DNA of 7,533 bases from Ferroplasmaceae archaeon UBA567 (GCA_002505185.1 DAUP01000101.1:1-7533), one strand, 5' to 3'; shown: positions 1 through 6,026, counted from the stretch's first letter. Notes: a model not told the origin generated them from the letters alone. Numbers and translations are program-made.

Positions 1-893
1 GGAAAACAGTGAGAACTGGAATAGAGAAGATACAGTCACTGCTGGATCTCATCGTTAAGAAGGCAATCTCCATTGGTGCCTTCTCAACATCTGTGAATGT
101 TGCCATAGACGAACATGACCATCCATATTACGGTACCGACAGCAGATACCTCATAGCTGTGGGTTCGAAGAAGTTCAGGGTTACAGGCAAAGCATACAGA
201 TTTGCAACACTGGAATCTGTGAAGAAGGGTGAGAGGTTTGTACTTTCAGTCATGAGGCGTGATCAGCTTGACGGCATTGACAATTCCATGGAGGTAAGGA
301 CACTTATTGGACATGCAGTGGATCTTGGAATAAAGATCAACATCATTCTCATGGATCGTGGCTACCTGGATGCAGGTGTGATGAATGATATGGATATCAT
401 GGGGATGAAATACATTGTACCTGCAAAGGACAATCCAAAGGTGTTGAGGTTCAGGGAAAAGGAGATGCATTACTCTGCAAAGAATGATCTGTCATTCCTT
501 GTTGTGAATGACAGCATAGATTCAGGGAAAGAGGTGGCTAAAGCCAACTTCGTGCATGTGAGGTACCACAGGGACGGAAAACTTCATGATTTCTGCTTTT
601 ACACAAATATTGAGGTCACTGAGGACAATGTTGAAAATCTTGCAGAGATATACAGGGAAAGGTGGAGTATTGAGAATGGTTATGGAGAGAAGATAGTTTT
701 TGAGGAGAATACACATTCCCCCGACATTGGCGTGAGATATTTCATATTCTATTTTTCAGTACTGCTCTATAACCTGTGGATTCTCATAAATCTCATGAGA
801 AGGCTTTCGGGGCTGGCATGGATCATATTCATGGATTTCGTAATAGACATGAAAATGGGGAGATGGGGATCAATAACCGGTGATTTTGGATAA
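1..893 (+). CDS. ISH3/IS4-like DDE transposase, 5'-truncated by the window edge
   Basis: The reading frame is open at the left edge (first full codon at 3), so the true start lies outside; GTG at 9 is only the first in-window start codon. Numbering residues from that GTG, the DDE triad can be read as D34 in AIDEHDHPYYG, D116 in ILMDRGYLDAG and E222 in YRERWSIENGYGEK. The last block is the IS4-type Y-(2)-R-(3)-E-(6)-K signature (Y215, R218, E222, K228), and it is followed by a hydrophobic stretch containing LLYNLWILIN that is typical of this superfamily. The protein would cut and join DNA ends to move its insertion sequence. The missing N-terminus would hold the DNA-binding part. The C-terminal end (about residue 281 on) looks unnatural, and a better tail lies in another frame (see findings), so this copy may be inactive. 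Superfamily is confident; the ISH3-group assignment is less so. Confidence 0.85.
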   Translation, partial: KTVRTGIEKIQSLLDLIVKKAISIGAFSTSVNVAIDEHDHPYYGTDSRYLIAVGSKKFRVTGKAYRFATLESVKKGERFVLSVMRRDQLDGIDNSMEVRTLIGHAVDLGIKINIILMDRGYLDAGVMNDMDIMGMKYIVPAKDNPKVLRFREKEMHYSAKNDLSFLVVNDSIDSGKEVAKANFVHVRYHRDGKLHDFCFYTNIEVTEDNVENLAEIYRERWSIENGYGEKIVFEENTHSPDIGVRYFIFYFSVLLYNLWILINLMRRLSGLAWIIFMDFVIDMKMGRWGSITGDFG

Positions 894-934
894 AGCTGAA
901 GGCAAATTCTGGTTTGAGAGGATAGAGAAAGAAG

Positions 935-984
935 AGTAACAGCCATGGCTATGTCCATGAATCACATGAAGGGATGCTGTTACT
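935..984. repeat. 9-base inverted repeat just after the transposase
   Basis: AGTAACAGC (935-943) pairs perfectly with GCTGTTACT (976-984) across a 32-base spacer. The spacer contains the palindrome GCCATGGC at its left edge (sharing two bases with the arm) and a smaller ATGT/ACAT pair at 951-954/964-967. It could be a folded transcript end that ends transposase expression or hides a start site, or part of the IS end. No T-tract follows, so it is not a standard archaeal terminator. Confidence 0.5.
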
Positions 985-1210
985 GTGAAAATGGATGATT
1001 CCTGTAGCATTGGATGCTGCAGATCATAAGGTTCTGCAGGCATGCAGTCATGAAAAGTGACATAATATTGGTGAAACGGGAAAATTAAGTGTTGGTTCTC
1101 AATACATGCGGAGAGTGTGAAAAAAATGGACTTTGGGACAAATTTTTTCATCATCCGAATATGTTTCGTAAAGTTAGGGTTATAATTAGATAGTAGATTG
1201 TAGTTGAAAT
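985..1210. other. Non-coding stretch after the insertion sequence
   Basis: I see no convincing gene on either strand here; the minus-strand frame crossing it lacks coding character. It holds two further inverted repeats: CTGCAGA (1017-1023) with TCTGCAG (1033-1039) around a 9-base loop, and TGAAAAAA (1118-1125) with TTTTTTCA (1143-1150). These may belong to the IS end or be remains of older insertions. The bases just before 1217 are AT-rich and lead into the promoter of the next gene. Confidence 0.5.
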
Positions 1211-1216
1211 AGCTAC

Positions 1217-1233
1217 TATATATATATATATAT
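1217..1233 (+). promoter_or_regulatory. (TA)8 tract in the TATA-box position of the secreted-protein gene
   Basis: An uninterrupted alternating TA tract of 17 bases lies 20-37 bases upstream of the ATG at 1254, exactly where an archaeal TATA box would sit for a leaderless transcript beginning at or near that ATG. No ribosome-binding site precedes the ATG, which fits leaderless expression. A repeat of this kind can change length by strand slippage, so promoter spacing and strength could vary between cells. Confidence 0.6.
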
Positions 1234-1253
1234 TTCAAAGTATTTTGATTTAT

Positions 1254-2474
1254 ATGAACAGGAAAGTAAAGCTTTTAGGTATAGTAGTCATCGTTAGCGT
1301 GATGTTATTGCTAAATTTCTCTGGAATACCCAGCCATTCTGATTTAAATGGTAATCAAACCATATCACCTTCTACTTCCACTCTATCTTCAAACTCATCA
1401 CTTGGGAAAGGCTCTCTACAAAATGGGAAGTTTAATTATAAACAAACTTCCGCTGAAACAAGCAGTTTTAATCTTTCTACAACAAATAACATGAGAATTG
1501 CCAATAAAGCACTTGATACGAAGGAGTTTGAGTTGGAGAATGTAATAGGTTCTCTTTTTGGAAAGTGGTATAATCAAACTTATGGTCAAAATAATAGAGC
1601 AATAAACTCTACACATTATGAATCGCTATTCAAAGAATTTCTAAGGTCAAGCGTTACTGCCTCACTACATCTGCACGATCTCTCATCTCTGGAGATGAAA
1701 TCACATTCACTCCCAGATCAAATCCCGTCTAAGGCTTCATTTGTTCATCAAGTTGTAAAGACAGGTCACATAGTAAAGCAGATTAATACTACCACTCCTA
1801 CTCCCAATGGAGTCTATCATGATCACAGTGTTGAGTATGTTGCGTATATTAATGGAACCGTTTTTAAAGCCTGGAAGGTCAAAGTTACAACACCCAGTGG
1901 TAGCATAATCGATCCCTGGGTGTGGGTAAATATCAATTACTTTGTTTATAAGGCTCCCTGGTGGCTTGGTGGGTGGTCTATAACATATGGGGAACAGGAT
2001 CACTACAATGTGAAATTCAGTGGTTCTGCTGCTCAGTCATTTTTCAACACATGGGAGAGTGCTACCACCGATCTTGGGTATGGTCTTTCTGCCGCAGGAT
2101 TAATTGCATTGTTTATCCCCGTGCCTGTATTGGCTCAGGCTATTGGCGCTGCCCTAATATTGGTTGGGATTGGTTTACTCTATGAAGGGTCTACCATGCT
2201 AAATTATTTTGAGAGCACCGGCTATTCCTATATCCACATGGAATTTGTAAATGATTATTATTACCCATGGGTTGTCACACCTCTTGGTTCCCTTGCCTCT
2301 TCTATGGGGCTTTACGGACTGGATAACAATGGAAATTCCTACACATTTTGGTACAATATTCCATATATTGCCTATGGTGGCTACACTGCAGTTTTCTTCA
2401 GCGAGTATATTTCAAACAATTGTCATCAATTTGTTAATGAATATGGCAGTGGAAATCAGATATGGTTCTCATAA
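1254..2474 (+). CDS. Secreted or membrane-anchored protein, sequon-rich, with a hydrophobic hairpin; family not recognised
   Basis: I chose the ATG at 1254 (406 residues) over the in-frame TTG at 1245 because it gives a clean signal: MNRK followed by a hydrophobic segment at about residues 5-24, typical of a signal peptide or N-terminal anchor. Residues 25-80 are Ser/Thr/Asn-rich and probably extended. At least seven N-X-S/T sequons (NQT, NSS, NLS, NQT, NST, NTT, NGT) lie in the first half, which fits glycosylation outside the cell. A Trp/Tyr-rich, probably beta-structured part follows (DPWVWVNINYFVY, APWWLGGW). Residues about 274-319 form two adjoining Gly/Ala-rich hydrophobic segments (AAGLIALFIPVPVL and AQAIGAALILVGIGLLY) that could insert into a membrane as a hairpin. 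The aromatic-rich C-terminus has a single Cys. The next gene starts 14 bases after its stop. I do not know the family. Pore-forming secreted protein is a hypothesis; a surface-layer or adhesion role is also possible. Confidence 0.8.
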   Translation: MNRKVKLLGIVVIVSVMLLLNFSGIPSHSDLNGNQTISPSTSTLSSNSSLGKGSLQNGKFNYKQTSAETSSFNLSTTNNMRIANKALDTKEFELENVIGSLFGKWYNQTYGQNNRAINSTHYESLFKEFLRSSVTASLHLHDLSSLEMKSHSLPDQIPSKASFVHQVVKTGHIVKQINTTTPTPNGVYHDHSVEYVAYINGTVFKAWKVKVTTPSGSIIDPWVWVNINYFVYKAPWWLGGWSITYGEQDHYNVKFSGSAAQSFFNTWESATTDLGYGLSAAGLIALFIPVPVLAQAIGAALILVGIGLLYEGSTMLNYFESTGYSYIHMEFVNDYYYPWVVTPLGSLASSMGLYGLDNNGNSYTFWYNIPYIAYGGYTAVFFSEYISNNCHQFVNEYGSGNQIWFS

Positions 2475-2475
2475 T

Positions 2476-2482
2476 GGTGGTG
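2476..2482 (+). promoter_or_regulatory. Ribosome-binding site deciding the GTG start at 2489
   Basis: GGTGGTG lies directly after the stop codon of the secreted-protein gene and six bases before GTG 2489. It matches the archaeal Shine-Dalgarno core GGAGGTG with one mismatch. An in-frame TAG at 2483-2485 rules out any earlier start, so this site and the GTG define the gene's beginning and suggest translation coupled to the upstream gene. Confidence 0.6.
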
Positions 2483-2488
2483 TAGCAA

Positions 2489-2794
2489 GTGATTCCTATT
2501 TTTTATTTTTGGATTGCAATACTCGCAATTGAAGTTCTTGGGTTGATCCGCACAGTAATATTCACGATTGGCAAAGCGAATATCTCTGTAAATAGAATAT
2601 TATTCATTATACCAATATTGCTTTTTGTTTTCTCTGTCACAATAACTGGAGCGGAGGTTTACTTATTCTATCCGCTTTTAATGAAAGCACAGTATAATGC
2701 AAGTATAGAAAACGCACAATTCGTTTTATTAATCTTAAACTTCCCTGCAACTATTCTAGCGGCGCTATTGTATGGTCACTGGCGAAGAACATAA
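2489..2794 (+). CDS. Small three-helix membrane protein, possible partner of the secreted protein
   Basis: This is a 101-residue hydrophobic protein starting at GTG. Three likely membrane helices can be seen at about residues 4-20 (IFYFWIAILAIEVLGLI), 36-60 (RILFIIPILLFVF onward) and 76-96 (AQFVLLILNFPATILAALL). It ends in a basic tail, HWRRT, that probably sits in the cytoplasm. It has no catalytic motif and no recognisable family. The gene begins 14 bases after the secreted-protein stop with its own ribosome-binding site and no room for a promoter, so the two are almost certainly one operon. Small multi-helix proteins encoded right after secreted membrane-active proteins are often immunity or export partners; that role is inferred from layout only. 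It could equally be an assembly partner of a surface protein. Confidence 0.7.
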   Translation: MIPIFYFWIAILAIEVLGLIRTVIFTIGKANISVNRILFIIPILLFVFSVTITGAEVYLFYPLLMKAQYNASIENAQFVLLILNFPATILAALLYGHWRRT

Positions 2795-3019
2795 GTAGCT
2801 TATCAATCGCCAGGCAGTATAAAATAAGAGCATCAACCCTTCCATGGGGTTCTGTCGATAATTTAATATGGTTATAGGAATAATATTTGATATGGTACAA
2901 TGTTAACGGTCCAACACCACATACACTGACTTTCAGTGATCGCTGTATTCTGTATAGATACAACTTGGTTCTAAGTCTATTTACTACAATACTTTTATAA
3001 CACAGAATTTTACGAGGTA
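2795..3019. other. Intergenic stretch with two small hairpins
   Basis: No gene is supported here on either strand. Two hairpins are visible: AACCC (2835-2839) with GGGTT (2847-2851), and a tight one, CACTGA (2924-2929) with TCAGTG (2933-2938), with a three-base loop. Neither is followed by a T-tract, so they are weak terminator candidates for the operon upstream. A TATA-like element lies at the right end. Confidence 0.45.
2993..3000 (+). promoter_or_regulatory. TATA-like element before the broken membrane-protein gene
   Basis: TTTTATAA at 2993-3000 would place transcription start near 3022-3026, just before the possible starts TTG 3020 or ATG 3032. GAGGT at 3014-3018 is a possible but poorly spaced ribosome-binding site. 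It fits a formerly expressed gene at 3020-3431. Confidence 0.35.
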
Positions 3020-3431
3020 TTGCCGCCCTTAATGTGTTTGTACAATACTCAATTGGGAGTCATTGTTCTTGCAGAAGGAATCATTCAATCACCCTGCAAA
3101 TCCGAATAGTTGGTTTTATGTCTTTGATGAGTTCGGATTTACCGTGCCTGTCACCTATTTCTCAACACACATCTTTCTGCTCTTTCTGACAAAGGCAGTT
3201 TCATCATGTCGAAAATTTAGGCATTCTCTTCCTTATTCCTATTATTATAGGTAGAGTTCCTGTTTATTTTTCCGGTTTGGGGGGAGTCTATTAGGACACT
3301 TTTCCATATCAGTGCTCCCATTAGTTTCTGGAATTTGTGTAATAATTGCACTGGGACTTTCACTCGCCTCTATGAAGCTAGAAAAAGCGAGGATGATCAG
3401 TATCAATCAAACAACTGAGTTTGGTGAATAA
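3020..3431 (+). pseudogene. Decayed small membrane-protein gene, several frameshifts
   Basis: No single frame covers this stretch, but protein-like segments follow one another in changing frames. From TTG 3020/ATG 3032, one frame reads MCLYNTQLGVIVLAEGIIQ. A second frame (3033-3254) reads SWFYVFDEFGFTVPVTYF, then THIFLLFLTKA. A third (about 3217-3285) reads LGILFLIPIIIGRVPVYF. The second frame then resumes at about 3285 with LLGHFSISVLPLVSGICV, IIALGLSLASMKLEKAR and a stop at 3429-3431. The last switch falls on a run of six G (3279-3284), a typical slippage site. Three hydrophobic segments and a basic cytoplasmic-looking tail suggest a former small integral membrane protein. A T7 tract begins five bases after the stop. 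I do not recognise the family. The first frame switch is the least certain; the true gene may start near 3063. Confidence 0.45.
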
Positions 3432-3435
3432 ATAC

Positions 3436-3442
3436 TTTTTTT
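3436..3442 (+). terminator. T7 tract after the broken membrane-protein gene
   Basis: Seven T residues start five bases after the stop at 3431. Archaeal transcription stops at such T-tracts without needing a hairpin. Its position supports 3431 as the genuine end of the former gene. Confidence 0.45.
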
Positions 3443-3600
3443 ACCTGAAAAGGACGTGTTAGAGACCTAAAATTAAGAGATGATTAAATGAGATATTTAA
3501 AAAAATTTGTTTATTTTAGGTGTGAACATCTTAACCTACCAAAATTAATGTGGGTTTCCATCTATCATTTAGAAAGCAGGATTTGCTGACATTTTTAAAT
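3443..3600. other. AT-rich spacer between the decayed gene and tRNA-Val
   Basis: No gene is seen. On the minus strand it is the downstream flank of the tRNA gene. It carries an A7 run (3499-3505, T7 on the minus strand) about 95 bases beyond the tRNA 3' end, which could stop transcription arriving from the tRNA. No partial copy of the tRNA 3' end, as an integrated element would leave, is visible here. Confidence 0.4.
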
Positions 3601-3672
3601 GGGCCTGGCCGGATTTGAACCGGCGATTTCTTCCGTGTGAGGGAAGCGTCATAACCACTGGACCACAAGCCC
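3601..3672 (-). tRNA. tRNA-Val (anticodon CAC)
   Basis: Reading the minus strand, the 72 bases fold fully. The acceptor stem is GGGCTTG with CAGGCCC (one G-U pair). A three-pair D stem encloses AGTGG. The anticodon stem CTTCC/GGAAG holds the loop CTCACAC (anticodon CAC, reading GUG). The variable loop has five bases, and the T stem GCCGG/CCGGC holds the loop TTCAAAT. There is no intron and the CCA end is not encoded. The gene lies 33 bases beyond the stop of the M50 protease gene on the same strand. The T arm and acceptor stem face the accessory region on the left. Confidence 0.97.
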
Positions 3673-3694
3673 GTCACTCTATATCTGTTTTTAG

Positions 3695-3703
3695 TTATTA
3701 ATT
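3695..3703 (-). promoter_or_regulatory. Candidate TATA box for tRNA-Val
   Basis: On the minus strand AATTAATAA lies 23-31 bases before the first tRNA base, within a longer AT-rich run that overlaps the last codons of the protease gene. This spacing fits an archaeal promoter starting just before the tRNA, so the tRNA need not depend on read-through. Confidence 0.4.
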
Positions 3704-3705
3704 TT

Positions 3706-4785
3706 TTAGGGTTTAATGGGAAGTGGAGTAAATGTGAGCACAAACATTACCAGTGAAAATACTGCTATTCCTATATCAAATTTTGATATCTTTTCGTAAT
3801 CGTTCAATGCCGGCGGATGTACCATTCCCATGAAAATCACGAACAAAGCCAGGAAAAACCAGCCTATGTAATGATATGCGATAGTCAGGTAAAGCATGAA
3901 TCCTATGAATATGTACCCAATTATGTATGATTTTCGCCCCAGTATTCCTCTTGCTATATGGCCCCCATCTAACTGTCCCGCAGGTATGAGATTCATTGCT
4001 GTTGCGAACATTCCAACCCAGACAGCAAAAACCATGGGGAATATAGGGACATTTGTAGGTTCTACAATGCCAAACAGATGATAAATCTCAGGATAGTTAA
4101 GTACAAATGGTATATAATTGCCTATGGGCTTAAATATTCCCTCTAAATATTGTGCAACAAACATTAATGGAATAGCAGCAAGAAATCCTGCAATAGGTCC
4201 TGCAGCACCTATTTCTGCCATGGCCTTTCTTGTTGGTACAGGATCCCTGAGTGAGACAAATGCTCCGAATGTTCCTATCATATAGGGAAACGGGATAAAA
4301 AATGGAAGTGATGCATTGACGCTATACCTCCTTGCAACTATATAATGTGCTGTTTCATGTATTCCAAGTATAAACATCAGTGGAAGGGAAAAGAAAACAA
4401 ACCCGTAAAGCAGTTTATATTCTTCAGCTAAGGGTCCTGGATACACAAAACTGCTTGCGTATATGGATCCAACATATATTGTAGATACCAGTGTTAATAT
4501 CAGCATAATGAGATTTACCTTGTTGCTCCTGTACGAGGCTTTCGGCCTTATTCCCACCTCAACATAATGTTCCACATCCAACACTAGCATGGGTATGTAA
4601 CCCATGGGCACTAGTATTTTCCTTAATTCGTCGAATTGCAAGTTAATATCGGGATTGTCACTGTCAAAAAAAAGGAATTTAATGCTTGCAGGGTTGGCCA
4701 GAACTTCATATGTATTGATCTTTGATTTTACAATATCAATGACCTTTTCCATATTCTCGTTTTCAACCTTTACACTTTGAAACAT
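3706..4785 (-). CDS. Site-2-protease-like membrane metalloprotease (peptidase family M50)
   Basis: The ATG at 4785 (359 residues) is preferred over the in-frame GTG at 4803 because AGGTGT, a fair ribosome-binding site, lies four bases upstream of the ATG. The N-terminal 85 residues form a soluble domain. From about residue 90 the protein has six or more membrane segments. The zinc-binding HExxH motif is HETAH at residues 143-147, inside the hydrophobic stretch FILGIHETAHYIVARR. The second M50 motif is NLIPAGQLDGGH at 265-276, with Asp273 as the third zinc ligand, so all catalytic residues are present. The sequence PIAGF at about 198 and a GMVHPPALND block near the C-terminus resemble archaeal and plant EGY-type members. 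It would cleave membrane-embedded substrates, probably regulators or signal-peptide remnants; the substrate is unknown. It is divergent from nurA and precedes tRNA-Val by 33 bases. Confidence 0.93.
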   Translation of the reverse strand: MFQSVKVENENMEKVIDIVKSKINTYEVLANPASIKFLFFDSDNPDINLQFDELRKILVPMGYIPMLVLDVEHYVEVGIRPKASYRSNKVNLIMLILTLVSTIYVGSIYASSFVYPGPLAEEYKLLYGFVFFSLPLMFILGIHETAHYIVARRYSVNASLPFFIPFPYMIGTFGAFVSLRDPVPTRKAMAEIGAAGPIAGFLAAIPLMFVAQYLEGIFKPIGNYIPFVLNYPEIYHLFGIVEPTNVPIFPMVFAVWVGMFATAMNLIPAGQLDGGHIARGILGRKSYIIGYIFIGFMLYLTIAYHYIGWFFLALFVIFMGMVHPPALNDYEKISKFDIGIAVFSLVMFVLTFTPLPIKP

Positions 4786-4803
4786 AATGACACCTGCATC
4801 CAC

Positions 4804-4856
4804 TGTATTTTATTTAATCGTGGTAATTAACCAATAATGTAGTAATGCTTTTAAAG
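4804..4856 (-). promoter_or_regulatory. Candidate promoter region of the M50 protease gene
   Basis: Two TATA-like elements face the protease. CTTTAAAAG (4856-4848 on the minus strand) would give a leader of about 40 bases including the ribosome-binding site. ATTAAATAAAATA (4818-4806) would start the transcript almost at ATG 4785. The AGGTGT ribosome-binding site makes the upstream one more attractive, but sequence alone cannot decide. Confidence 0.35.
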
Positions 4857-4951
4857 TTTTATGCCTTTGAAAATTTATTAATGCATTTATTTTTTATGTA
4901 CAGGGATTACAATTTATAGGTGAGGCATTCACTATTTAATGCATGGAAAGA

Positions 4952-4964
4952 TTTATTTTTAAAT
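4952..4964 (+). promoter_or_regulatory. TATA box of the nurA-herA operon (leaderless start)
   Basis: TTTATTTTTAAAT is centred about 25 bases before the nurA ATG at 4983, and the purine-rich GGAAAGA just upstream (4945-4951) resembles a BRE. No ribosome-binding site precedes the ATG (TTTTAAA-ATG), so transcription probably begins at or next to the start codon. This leaderless pattern is common in the Thermoplasmatales. Confidence 0.55.
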
Positions 4965-4982
4965 GAAGTATAGTGTTTTAAA

Positions 4983-6026
4983 ATGGATACATTCTCTGAT
5001 TTTATGAACTACCTGGAAAAAAATGGGAATTTAATGAAACATGACCTCAAGCTGGATGAAACATCAGACATATATAAATTCTATCAAAAACTATTCAATT
5101 CAAATTATATTAAGTTCACTCCATATGACCCAGGAAAAATAGATGTGGCAGCAACAGACAGCTCAGAATTCCTGAGGATGCTATACAATGGTAAAAATAT
5201 AGTAATTATCAGGGCGTATACCCTTTATAATAACAGTATTACATCAGACTTTCATGCTGACCTTGTTGCAGTTGATCCAGTTGACCAGAGAAACTTTACT
5301 ATACTGCTCATGGAGCATTCAGAACATAAATCCATAATAAAATTTCTGGATAATAATTCTCCGGAATACATATTCGTGGACGGTTCTTTGAAGGGCAGAT
5401 TATCCCATAGAATTGAGCCACTTTCCATTGAAAAATATGAAAATTTCATGTATGATTATATGAAAACACTAAAAGAGCTCATAAGAAAAGCCTATGAGAG
5501 AGGCACAACGCTCATATTCATGGCAAAAAGCAGTTATACCGAATCCTTCAAAAAATATCTTTTAAGCACTGCCCGCAATGACGCAGAAATCCTGAAGATA
5601 AAAGAAAAGGAATCGGGCATTTATAGAAATGATCATTATATAATCAAGTCATTTGCAAGGGAAAGTGGATATACAACTCCAGTAATGTACCGTAAAAATC
5701 TGGAGGGCACAGACATAAATTATGTTTCCTTTGATATTCTTCCTGACCCCCTGGATTTGCCTATGAAGATCCAGGTACTGTCAAGGGATTTCGTAAAGGA
5801 AGATCTGGACCAGAAGCCATACAATCTGGACGAGAAGATAATAAATACACTATTTTACGGTTATACAGGGTACAAGGTTTATAACCTGTGGCTGGTTGAT
5901 GTGGACAAGAAAGTCAAGTTCAGGTCAGCAGAAATGGAGAAGATATATATGCGTGCACTGGAAAGAAAACTTGGAATAACATTCTATGAAACGAGGGGTG
6001 AGAGACGTGAAAGAATCAGAGCCTAA
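4983..6026 (+). CDS. nurA: NurA nuclease (5'-3' exonuclease, DNA end resection)
   Basis: This 347-residue protein has NurA's usual length and acidic motifs: D59 in AATDSSEF (first metal-binding Asp), E111 in LLMEHSEH, and D133 in YIFVDGSLKG. These align with the catalytic acids known from Sulfolobus NurA. NurA is a Mn-dependent dimeric nuclease of RNase-H-like fold. It docks on the HerA hexamer and degrades the 5' strand at double-strand breaks so that RadA can load on the 3' strand. The identification is strengthened by herA, whose start overlaps this gene's end by 20 bases, giving fixed-ratio coupled translation. The conserved C-terminal region can be read in YGYTGYKVYNLWLVDVD (about 292-308), but the His normally found there is not obvious. 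The start is supported by a promoter spaced for a leaderless transcript. Confidence 0.93.
   Translation: MDTFSDFMNYLEKNGNLMKHDLKLDETSDIYKFYQKLFNSNYIKFTPYDPGKIDVAATDSSEFLRMLYNGKNIVIIRAYTLYNNSITSDFHADLVAVDPVDQRNFTILLMEHSEHKSIIKFLDNNSPEYIFVDGSLKGRLSHRIEPLSIEKYENFMYDYMKTLKELIRKAYERGTTLIFMAKSSYTESFKKYLLSTARNDAEILKIKEKESGIYRNDHYIIKSFARESGYTTPVMYRKNLEGTDINYVSFDILPDPLDLPMKIQVLSRDFVKEDLDQKPYNLDEKIINTLFYGYTGYKVYNLWLVDVDKKVKFRSAEMEKIYMRALERKLGITFYETRGERRERIRA
5993..6001 (+). promoter_or_regulatory. Ribosome-binding site of herA inside nurA
   Basis: GAGGGGTGA, at the 3' end of nurA, resembles the archaeal core GGAGGTGA and ends five bases before GTG 6007. It favours GTG 6007 as the herA start; the in-frame GTG at 5998 lies inside this site and is therefore less likely. 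Confidence 0.5.

Larger units (their letters stand above)
1..984 (+). mobile_element. Right-hand part of an insertion sequence (ISH3/IS4-like)
   Basis: The DDE transposase frame defines an insertion sequence whose left end is outside the window. The right boundary is not certain: no terminal inverted repeat can be paired without the left end. I place it provisionally after the 9-base inverted repeat at 935-943/976-984. A later alternative is the GGGACAAATTTTTT block near 1135-1148. No target-site duplication could be checked. Confidence 0.4.

Noticed and set aside
246..958. Several minus-strand open frames opposite the transposase
   Set aside because: They are short, lie antisense to a clear DDE transposase, and lack motifs or start signals.
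870..1238. Minus-strand 122-codon open frame across the spacer
   Set aside because: Composition is not protein-like (His/Tyr/Ser-rich, runs of Tyr-Ile from the TA repeat). It has no promoter or ribosome-binding site and overlaps the IS end and the secreted-protein promoter.
1961..2532. Alternative plus-strand frames inside the secreted-protein gene
   Set aside because: They are Trp/Cys/Ile-rich shadows of a longer frame with a signal peptide and a proper stop-start junction.
2751..2963. Minus-strand 70-codon open frame
   Set aside because: No start signal, no motif, overlaps the hairpin region and the end of the small membrane-protein gene.
3531..3743. Minus-strand open frame over the tRNA
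   Set aside because: It reads straight through the well-folded tRNA-Val gene and is a translation artefact.
769..5891. Shared 12-base word TATAACCTGTGG in the transposase and nurA
   Set aside because: Both encode YNLW by chance; there is no flanking similarity.
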